This document shows positions 1 to 6,594 of a DNA stretch of 64,000 bases, piece after piece. The stretch spans positions 744,001 to 808,000 of the forward strand of contig NZ_CP084752.1 of NCBI RefSeq assembly GCF_020535545.1, given 5' to 3'. The notes beneath the pieces were generated by a model, which was not told where the DNA came from, searched no databases, and saw only the letters and a program-made list of their open reading frames with translations. The position numbers were made by a program, and so were the translations under genes. The first letter of the stretch is position 1. Each line of letters begins with the position of its first letter. Source of the DNA: Roseateles sp. XES5. Lineage in GTDB: Bacteria; Pseudomonadota; Alphaproteobacteria; Rhizobiales; Rhizobiaceae.

Positions 1-1
1 G

Positions 2-508
2 GCCGCCATTCCGCTCTCCGCCACCCTGCTCGACAAGTCGGAAAAGCTGCTCGACGCGCGCCTTGCCCAGGAGGTGAAGGTGATCGACGGCGTGAAGGCC
101 ATGCTCTCGCGCATCCGCAAGCCCTATTGCATCTGCTCGAATTCCGCCGCGCACCGTCTCGACATGATGCTGACCAAGGTCGGCCTGCGCGAGGTCTTCG
201 GTCCCTATGTCTATTCCGCCAAGGACCTCGGCGCGGACCGCGTCAAGCCGAAGCCGGACATCTTCCTGCACGGCGCCAAGCAGTTCGGCGCAGACCCGGC
301 CCGCACGCTGGTCATCGAGGATTCCGTGCATGGCATCGCCGGCGCCCGCGCCGCCGGCATGCGCGTCGTCGGCTTTACCGGCGCTTCGCACACCTATCCC
401 TCGCACGCCGACCGCCTGACGGAAGCGGGCGCGGAGACCGTCATCTCGCGCATGAGCGAACTGCCCGGCACCATCGCCGCCCTGGCGGAGTGGCAGGAAG
501 CCATCTGA
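2..508 (+). CDS. HAD-superfamily hydrolase, 3' part only
   Basis: The reading frame is open from base 2, so the N-terminus with the DxD nucleophile motif lies outside the window. About 168 C-terminal residues remain. They show HAD motif II (ICSNS), a motif III lysine in VKPKPDIF, and motif IV as VIEDSVHGIAGARAAGM, whose acidic residues bind Mg2+. The GIAGARAAGM ending is typical of the phosphoglucomutase/phosphoglycolate phosphatase-like branch (HAD-IA), which dephosphorylates small sugar phosphates. The substrate cannot be read from the sequence. The gene ends at a strong hairpin shared with the convergent lipoprotein gene. Confidence 0.85.
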   Translation, partial: AAIPLSATLLDKSEKLLDARLAQEVKVIDGVKAMLSRIRKPYCICSNSAAHRLDMMLTKVGLREVFGPYVYSAKDLGADRVKPKPDIFLHGAKQFGADPARTLVIEDSVHGIAGARAAGMRVVGFTGASHTYPSHADRLTEAGAETVISRMSELPGTIAALAEWQEAI

Positions 509-526
509 CCTTTTTTCCTTCCGGAA

Positions 527-567
527 AACACAAAGGCCGCGGAGATCTCTTCCGCGGCCTTTGTGTT
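527..567. terminator. Bidirectional rho-independent terminator
   Basis: A perfect 17-bp inverted repeat (arms 527-543 and 551-567, 7-nt loop) with core AAAGGCCGCGGA lies between the ends of two convergent genes. The A-rich and T-rich outer parts of the arms provide a U tract on both strands, so it can stop transcription from both sides. Confidence 0.85.
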
Positions 568-584
568 CTGGGCTGATCGGCCCG

Positions 585-1151
585 TTATTTTTTCTTCTTC
601 TTCACCGGCCCGTCCTCGAAGCCGACATAGACCTTGATGAAGCCGCCCGAGCCGCCGGGCACCGTGATGTTGCTTCTCGTGTAGACGAACTGGGTGCCGG
701 TGCCATCGGCCGGGATCGTCACCGGGAACTGCTCCAGCTCCGAATAGAGCGGCGTGCTGCCGTCGAGCACCGCGACGCGGATCGGCACGTTGACCGTGCC
801 GCCGGCGCCGGCCGGGCCGACCACGAGGCGGCCCTGAACCATGACCGTCATGACGAGCTGGCTTTCGTTCAGCACGCACTGGCGCGTCGTGTCGGCGAGC
901 GTCACCTGATAGGCGAGGCTCTGCGGATCGTCCTTGGCGCCCTTGCCGTAGCGCTTCAGAACGGCCGTGCTTTCGCGCAGGAAGACCTGCGGGCACGACC
1001 CCTGCACCACGGCGACCTGGGTCTTCTGCTGATGCGCCGTCTCGACGCCGGACGGATCGCTCGTCACGCCGAGATCGGCGGGCTTGTCGGTCTGGCTGCA
1101 GCCGGCGACGACGGCGAGAAGGGAGATGCCGAGAAAGCGGCGGATGGTCAT
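585..1151 (-). CDS. Putative lipoprotein, unknown function
   Basis: A protein of 188 residues starting with a type II signal peptide: MTIRRFLG, a hydrophobic stretch, and the lipobox VVAGC with the lipidated Cys at about position 18. The mature part has three more cysteines and a beta-rich, Gly/Val-rich C-terminal half, and it ends in a short lysine run. A GTG three codons upstream (1160) is an alternative start, but the ATG at 1151 is preferred because it puts the positive residues right before the hydrophobic core. I do not recognise a named family with certainty. It is most likely a periplasm-facing outer-membrane lipoprotein. It is convergent with the HAD gene. Confidence 0.75.
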   Translation of the reverse strand: MTIRRFLGISLLAVVAGCSQTDKPADLGVTSDPSGVETAHQQKTQVAVVQGSCPQVFLRESTAVLKRYGKGAKDDPQSLAYQVTLADTTRQCVLNESQLVMTVMVQGRLVVGPAGAGGTVNVPIRVAVLDGSTPLYSELEQFPVTIPADGTGTQFVYTRSNITVPGGSGGFIKVYVGFEDGPVKKKKK

Positions 1152-1469
1152 TCCAAACACGTTACGTTCTACCCCTGCGATCAGGCCCCGCCTCCGGCGT
1201 GCAAGCCTTTCGGAACTCGTTTTACGGGCCTTTTCACGACCCTAGGCGATGGTCTATAGCAGCGGCGCGGCGAAAAATCGATTGTCGAATGAAACCGCCC
1301 GCAGAATTTCGGAGAGGCCTGCCCGGCACCGGGCGGGCAGGACGCAACGGCATTGCCACGATCCGCCGCAAAAAGACCTGCGGCATGCGTGGCCTTTCGG
1401 GTAGGGTCGGAAGCACGATGGCAGGAAAGCGACCGAGCGACCGGCGAACGGTTCCCCACCCCGGATCCA

Positions 1470-1514
1470 GGCCCAATAAATCCGGGCCCAACAAATACAG
1501 GCCCAACAAATCCA
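1470..1514 (+). repeat. Three tandem 15-bp repeats before thrC
   Basis: Three back-to-back 15-bp units follow the pattern GGCCCAAYAAATMCR: 1470-1484, 1485-1499 and 1500-1514, with two or three differences between units. They end at the AAGGA Shine-Dalgarno of thrC. The rest of the 1152-1521 gap shows no gene I can support. The repeats could be a leader or operator array, or simply a slippage product. Confidence 0.8.
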
Positions 1515-1521
1515 AGGACGT

Positions 1522-2925
1522 GTGAACGTGGACTATGTTTCGACGCGGGGCGAAGCCCCTTCCCTCGGTTTCTCCGACGCGCTTCTGGCGGGCCTTGCCC
1601 GGGACGGCGGCCTCTATGTGCCGCGCGAATGGCCGACCTTCTCCAAGAAGGACATCCGCGCCCTGCGCGGCAAATCCTACCAGGAGATCGCCTTCACGGT
1701 TCTGCTGCCCTTCGTCGAGGGCGACATTCCCGCCGACAAGTTCCGGGCGATGATCGACGAGGCCTATGCCACCTTCCGCCATCCGGCCATCGCGCCGCTC
1801 GTGCAGACCGGGCCGAACGCCTTCGTCATGGAGCTCTTCCACGGCACGACGCTCGCCTTCAAGGACGTGGCGATGCAGCTTCTCGCCCGCCTGATGGACC
1901 ATGCGCTGGCCGCGCGCGGCGAGCGCGCCACCATCGTCGGCGCCACGTCGGGCGATACCGGGGGCGCGGCCATCGACGCCTTTGCCGGGCGTGAACGCAC
2001 CGACATCTTCATCCTCTTCCCGGAAGGCAAGGTCTCGCCGGTGCAGCAGCGCCAGATGACCACCTCGACGGAAAAGAACGTGCATGCCCTCGCCATCAAG
2101 GGCAATTTCGACGACTGCCAGAACCTCGTCAAAGCGATGTTCAACGACACGAAGTTCCGTGACGGGGTGAAGCTTTCGGGCGTCAACTCGATCAACTGGG
2201 CGCGCATCATGGCCCAGATCGTCTATTACTTCACGACCGCCGTCGCGCTCGGCGGGCCGGACCGGAAGATCTCCTTCACCGTGCCGACCGGCAATTTCGG
2301 CGACATCTTCGCCGGTTACGCCGCAAAGCGCATGGGCCTGCCGATCGACAAGCTGGTGATCGCCACCAACGAGAACGACATTCTCTCCCGCACGCTCAAG
2401 ACCGGCCGCTACGAGATGAAGGACGTCAAGGCGACGACCTCGCCGTCGATGGACATCCAGATCTCCTCCAACTTCGAACGCCTGCTGTTCGAGGCCCATG
2501 GCCGCGATGCCGGTGCCGTGCGCCGCGCCATGGCGAGCCTCAAGCAGTCGAACGCCTTCGATATCGCCGACAGCGCGCTGAAGGCGATCCGCAAGGAGTT
2601 CCGCGCCGGCCGCGCCTCGGAAAAGGACGTCGCGAAAACCATCAAGCAGACCCTTGCCGACACCGGCTATCTGCTCGATCCGCATTCGGCCATCGGCGTC
2701 TTCGTCGCCGCCAAGCACGAGAAGCCGGGCGCGCCCATGGTGACGCTCGCGACCGCCCATCCGGCGAAATTCCCCGCCGCAGTAAAATCGGCATGCGGTA
2801 TTGACCCGGCGCTTCCGACGTGGCTTGCTGACCTCATGCAAAGGGAGGAGCGGTTCGACATCCTCGAAGCCGAGCTCGATGCGGTGGAAGCCTTCATCGG
2901 GAAACATACACGGGTTCGAGGCTAG
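1522..2925 (+). CDS. thrC: Threonine synthase
   Basis: A 467-residue PLP enzyme converting O-phosphohomoserine to threonine and phosphate, the last step of threonine synthesis. The N-terminus reads YVSTRGEAPSLGFSDALL, typical of the long type II ThrC. The PLP lysine sits in GTTLAFKDVAMQLL, the phosphate-binding loop is GATSGDTGGAA, and VPTGNFGDIFAGY follows. The start is the GTG at 1522 after AAGGA; a second GTG two codons later is possible. Homoserine kinase (thrB), which makes its substrate, lies 11 kb away. An M16 peptidase gene follows after about 20 bp, so the two are probably co-transcribed. Confidence 0.97.
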   Translation: MNVDYVSTRGEAPSLGFSDALLAGLARDGGLYVPREWPTFSKKDIRALRGKSYQEIAFTVLLPFVEGDIPADKFRAMIDEAYATFRHPAIAPLVQTGPNAFVMELFHGTTLAFKDVAMQLLARLMDHALAARGERATIVGATSGDTGGAAIDAFAGRERTDIFILFPEGKVSPVQQRQMTTSTEKNVHALAIKGNFDDCQNLVKAMFNDTKFRDGVKLSGVNSINWARIMAQIVYYFTTAVALGGPDRKISFTVPTGNFGDIFAGYAAKRMGLPIDKLVIATNENDILSRTLKTGRYEMKDVKATTSPSMDIQISSNFERLLFEAHGRDAGAVRRAMASLKQSNAFDIADSALKAIRKEFRAGRASEKDVAKTIKQTLADTGYLLDPHSAIGVFVAAKHEKPGAPMVTLATAHPAKFPAAVKSACGIDPALPTWLADLMQREERFDILEAELDAVEAFIGKHTRVRG

Positions 2926-2945
2926 AATCGCAGAAAGTGCGTCTG

Positions 2946-4241
2946 ATGAAAGTTGAGTGCACCCGGCTCGCGTCCGGGTTGACCGTGGTGACCGAAAACA
3001 TGCCGCATCTCGAGAGCGTCGCTCTCGGCGTGTGGATCAAGTCAGGGTCACGCAACGAAACCACGGACGAGCACGGCATCGCCCACCTTCTGGAACACAT
3101 GGCCTTCAAGGGCACCGATCGTCGCTCGGCCCGCCAGATCGCCGAGGAAATCGAAAATGTCGGCGGCGAAGTCAACGCCGCCACCTCGACGGAAACCACC
3201 TCCTACTACGCCCGCGTCCTCAAGGATCACGTCCCGCTCGCGGTCGACATCCTCGCCGACATCCTGACGGAATCCGTCTTCGACGAGGAAGAGCTTCGCC
3301 GCGAAAAGCACGTCATCCTGCAGGAAATCGGCGCGGCGAACGACACGCCCGACGACGTGGTCTTCGACAAGTTCTCCGAGGTCGCCTATCGCGACCAGAT
3401 CATCGGCCGCGCCATTCTCGGCACGCCGGAAACGGTGCTGTCCTTCTCGCCCGGCGAAATCCGCAGCTATCTCGACCGCAACTACACGACGGACCGCATG
3501 TTCGTCGTGGCGGCCGGCGCGGTGAACCACGACGAGTTCGTGCGCCAGGTCGAGGAGCGCTTCTCCAGCCTGCCGACCGCGCCCAAGGTGTCGCCCGTCT
3601 TCGAGCCCGCCCGCTATACCGGCGGCGACATCAGAGAGACGCGCGACCTGATGGATGCGCAGGTCCTGCTCGGCTTCGAGGGCAAGGCCTATCACGCCCG
3701 CGACTTCTACTGTTCGCAGATCCTCGCCAACATCCTCGGCGGCGGCATGTCTTCCCGCCTCTTCCAGGAAGTGCGCGAGCATCGGGGCCTGTGTTATTCG
3801 ATCTATGCCTTCCACTGGGGCTTTTCGGACACCGGCATCTTCGGCATCCATGCCGCGACCGGCGGCGAGAACCTGCCCGAGCTGATGCCCGTCATCTTCG
3901 ACGAGCTGAAGAAGTCCTCGGAGACGATCCACCAGCAGGAAATCGAGCGCGCCCGCGCCCAGATCCGCGCCCAGCTTCTGATGGGCCAGGAAAGCCCGGC
4001 CGCCCGCGCCGGCCAGATCGCCCGCCAGATGATGCTCTACGGCCGCCCCATCCCCAACGAGGAACTGATGGACCGCCTTGCCGGCATCACCATCGAACGC
4101 CTGACGGACCTCGCCGGGCGCCTGTTCTTCGACACGGTCCCGACCATCTCGGCCATCGGCCCGCTGGAACACCTCGTCTCGGCGGGGGATATTACACGCT
4201 CGCTGTCGCGCGGCGCCGTGCCGGAGCGCGCGGCGAGCTGA
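2946..4241 (+). CDS. M16 family zinc peptidase (processing-peptidase-like)
   Basis: A 431-residue protein with the inverted zinc motif HLLEH (HxxEH) near residue 55 in HGIAHLLEHMAFKG, and a downstream glutamate in the EELRREKHVILQEI region as third ligand. The glycine-rich loop GGGMSSRLFQEVRE and the RGLCYSIYAF segment belong to the second half of the M16 fold. The length and pattern match the single-chain alphaproteobacterial homologues of the mitochondrial processing peptidase beta subunit. No signal peptide is visible, so it is presumably cytoplasmic. The start is the ATG at 2946; a GTG at 2937 is possible. It follows thrC closely, as in other Rhizobiaceae. Confidence 0.93.
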   Translation: MKVECTRLASGLTVVTENMPHLESVALGVWIKSGSRNETTDEHGIAHLLEHMAFKGTDRRSARQIAEEIENVGGEVNAATSTETTSYYARVLKDHVPLAVDILADILTESVFDEEELRREKHVILQEIGAANDTPDDVVFDKFSEVAYRDQIIGRAILGTPETVLSFSPGEIRSYLDRNYTTDRMFVVAAGAVNHDEFVRQVEERFSSLPTAPKVSPVFEPARYTGGDIRETRDLMDAQVLLGFEGKAYHARDFYCSQILANILGGGMSSRLFQEVREHRGLCYSIYAFHWGFSDTGIFGIHAATGGENLPELMPVIFDELKKSSETIHQQEIERARAQIRAQLLMGQESPAARAGQIARQMMLYGRPIPNEELMDRLAGITIERLTDLAGRLFFDTVPTISAIGPLEHLVSAGDITRSLSRGAVPERAAS

Positions 4242-4585
4242 GGCAACAGCACCCGCGGCGGGTGGCGGATGTACTGCCGCCCTCGCGGATGCCCGTCTTT
4301 CCTGTTTGCCGTCACGCCTGCCGAAACCCTGCAGCACTCCTGTCGCACAAGACGTTGTGCACGCGATCACCGGCGCCGAATGCCGGCTGTTCCCGTGATG
4401 CAACCGAACAGCCTGGCTCCTTGTGGGAGCGCGAGGCCTGCGAGAACCCATAAGAACAGTTCATCCCCTATTAATAACGATATCAACCGGTTGCCGGTTT
4501 GAGCGATGGCTCTCGAATTTTTACGTGGCGTTATGAACTGCAATCCATCGTTGCGTCATCTGAACGGTGAAACAAGGATGACGAC
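4242..4585. promoter_or_regulatory. Intergenic region with AACCGG-TTG-CCGGTT palindrome
   Basis: This 344-bp gap has no supportable gene. The part from about 4440 to 4560 is clearly AT-richer than its surroundings and holds a perfect 6-bp inverted repeat with a 3-nt spacer at 4485-4499 (AACCGG TTG CCGGTT), about 90 bp before the next gene. It could be an operator for that gene. The base shift suggests the boundary of an acquired segment. Confidence 0.45.
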
Positions 4586-5359
4586 ATGCATTACGAAATC
4601 AGCGGACCTTTCAAAGCTGCCGACCTTTTCACGTTGAAGGCGCATGTCCGCAAAGGCGTCGTCGTGCCTGACTATGCCAATGTTCGGGCGGTGCCCCGGG
4701 TTGGGAAAGACGACCCTCGCTTTTCCGGCACGGGCATCTACGGCGTCATGTGTGGAGGCAAGCTCATCTATGTCGGGATCTTTACCGGACTGGGCTCGAC
4801 GCTCTTTGCCGGCTCGGTCGTCCACGAGCGCTGGAGAAAGCACCTGACATTTTTCACCATGCGTTCGCCGGAATGTGCGGCTTCGCCTCGGAACCTTCGC
4901 CGTATTCTTGCGGAACTGAAAGGCACGCCTGTCGCGGCCATCGCGGAACTGGTGGGGAATGATCCCTTCACCATCGAAGACCTGCGGAACCGGAAAATCG
5001 GCTTTGCGACCGGCACGTCGACGCAGTTCAACAAGGTGCGTTTCGCGACGGAAAACTGGAACATCTTCCAGCCGGGCAACGAGAAAGAAATGCTTGAGCA
5101 GATCAGTTTCGTCTATGCGCGTTTTCTTCCCGAGACCGCGGGTTTGCTCGGCTCCGCCTCAAGGAAGGAGGCCTACGATTTCGTGAAGAGCGAATGGCTC
5201 GAGACACGGGAAAGGCGCCTTTTCGAAAAGTTTCAGCCGGCGTGCAACAGCCAGACGATCGTGCCCAACAAGGACATCGACGTCGAAACCTTCCTTTCGG
5301 CGCTCGCGGTCGAAATGGGACTTCCGCTTCTTCCGAGAAGCAGCGCCATCGCCGCTTAG
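4586..5359 (+). CDS. Hypothetical protein with GIY-YIG-like motif
   Basis: A protein of 257 residues with no signal peptide or membrane segment. Residues 50-64 read GIYGVMCGGKLIYVG, which fits the GIY(x8-11)YIG core of GIY-YIG nucleases, and RWRKH at 82-86 offers the conserved Arg and a basic patch. The catalytic Glu is not certain; a candidate is in the second half. This family includes restriction enzymes of the Eco29kI type, homing endonucleases and repair nucleases, and no methyltransferase is adjacent. The start is the ATG at 4586 after AAGGATGACGAC. It lies in an accessory patch between two otherwise neighbouring core genes, so recent acquisition is likely. Nuclease activity is an inference. 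Confidence 0.6.
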   Translation: MHYEISGPFKAADLFTLKAHVRKGVVVPDYANVRAVPRVGKDDPRFSGTGIYGVMCGGKLIYVGIFTGLGSTLFAGSVVHERWRKHLTFFTMRSPECAASPRNLRRILAELKGTPVAAIAELVGNDPFTIEDLRNRKIGFATGTSTQFNKVRFATENWNIFQPGNEKEMLEQISFVYARFLPETAGLLGSASRKEAYDFVKSEWLETRERRLFEKFQPACNSQTIVPNKDIDVETFLSALAVEMGLPLLPRSSAIAA

Positions 5360-5437
5360 AGTCTCGGTGCACGCCCACAGCCGCGCCCCTGGCGGTGCCG
5401 TCCCGAAAGGAACGGCCCGACGGGATGCGAAGGACAG

Positions 5438-5469
5438 CCCAAAAAACAAAACCCGCCTTGCGGCGGGTT
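5438..5469 (-). terminator. Rho-independent terminator for the DUF1127 gene
   Basis: An 8-bp perfect stem (5450-5457 and 5462-5469, AACCCGCC) with a 4-nt loop. Read on the minus strand it is followed by TTTTGTTTTTTGGG, a good U tract. It lies about 120 nt downstream of the DUF1127 stop codon. Confidence 0.75.
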
Positions 5470-5592
5470 GCTTGGTCTGGACCGGGGAGGAACGGTCCGA
5501 CAGGCAGAAGGGATGACCGGACTGGCGCGACCGTTTCGGGCGCGTCGATATCATCCCTGTCGCGAGGGGCCTCAGCCCCAAGCCCTATCCGA

Positions 5593-5742
5593 TCAGCCGA
5601 AAACGACCATGCCCTTGACGGCAGCCTGGATGTTCGAGCGGGAGATGCCGAGGTCCTGCAGGGCGCGGTCATCGAGAGCGCCGAGTTCACGGACAGCGCG
5701 ACGGTCGGCAGCGTTCTTCTTAAGCTTGGCGAAGATGTTCAT
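5593..5742 (-). CDS. DUF1127 (YjiS-like) small protein
   Basis: A 49-residue protein starting MNIFAKLKKN, with the family core RELGALDDRALQDLGISR in the middle. DUF1127 proteins are small, basic, helical and abundant in Rhizobiaceae. Some bind RNA or affect phosphate, stress and cell-surface phenotypes, but the role of this copy is not known. The start ATG is preceded by AAGGAATTG on the minus strand. Its own leader of about 200 bp upstream and a terminator downstream make it a single-gene unit. Confidence 0.9.
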   Translation of the reverse strand: MNIFAKLKKNAADRRAVRELGALDDRALQDLGISRSNIQAAVKGMVVFG

Positions 5743-5947
5743 GGGTCAATTCCTTCGTGTTTCTCTTGCGTTGAGAGATAGATAGTCGATCCCTTCGCCG
5801 GGGAAAATGCATAAGCTCACACCGCTGGCATGCGTGCCGTGCATAGGACCAATAGAGGACCAATTTGCGCCATTTGACGCCGACGAGCCTCTCGGCATAG
5901 TCTCGCTGCAAGGAGCCCGTCACGGGGGCGCATGCGGAGTGGACTGA

Positions 5948-6541
5948 ATGGCACGGTCGGTTTTTCGGTTTCTGTCCCGGCAGTCCGACACCGTGGAACT
6001 GGCCGACGCCGGGTACCTGCTTCGCCTTCCCCGCTTCCAGGATTATCGCCAGTGGTTTGCACTCCGCTCGGAAAGCCGGCGGTTCCTGGAGCCGTGGGAA
6101 CCGACATGGCGGGGGGACGAGCTGACGGAAAGCGCGTTCCGGGCGCGGGTTCTGCGCAATGAACAGGAATTTGCGTCCGGGCAGGCGGTGCCGCTTTTCG
6201 TCTTCTCGCGCGAGGAGAAAACGCTGCTCGGCGGGCTGACCGTCGGCTATATCAGGCGCGGGGCGGCGCAATGCTGCATGATCGGCTACTGGATGGGCGA
6301 GCGGCATGCCGGCCGGGGGCACATGTTCGGTGCGCTGAAGTTGACTATACCCTATATCTTTTCGGGCCTTCAGTTGCACCGTATCGAGGCAGCCTGTATT
6401 CCAGACAATACAAGAAGCATCCGTCTCCTTGAAAAGGCCGGCTTTCGGCAGGAAGGCTACCTTCGGGAGTATCTGAAGATAAACGGGGAGTGGCGCGACC
6501 ACGTGATGTTCTCGCTTCTGGCAGCCGACAGGCCGTCGTGA
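5948..6541 (+). CDS. GNAT acetyltransferase, RimJ/RimL type
   Basis: A protein of 197 residues. The first 25 form a basic lead-in, then the GNAT fold begins at LADAGYLLRLPRFQDY. The acetyl-CoA loop is IGYWMGERHAGRGHM, and the family's C-terminal signature is NTRSIRLLEKAGFRQEG (N..S..l.ekaGF..eG). This branch acetylates N-termini of ribosomal proteins or small molecules; the target here is unknown. The stop overlaps the region where the next gene may begin (GTG at 6538), so the two are likely one transcript. Confidence 0.9.
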   Translation: MARSVFRFLSRQSDTVELADAGYLLRLPRFQDYRQWFALRSESRRFLEPWEPTWRGDELTESAFRARVLRNEQEFASGQAVPLFVFSREEKTLLGGLTVGYIRRGAAQCCMIGYWMGERHAGRGHMFGALKLTIPYIFSGLQLHRIEAACIPDNTRSIRLLEKAGFRQEGYLREYLKINGEWRDHVMFSLLAADRPS

Positions 6542-6594
6542 GCGACACGAGGAACGCGGCAGGACTGGGCAGACCTAAGGACAATGCACTTTCA

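Noticed and set aside
1234..2907. A 557-codon minus-strand frame opposite thrC
   Set aside because: Same compositional shadow; thrC on the plus strand has complete family motifs.
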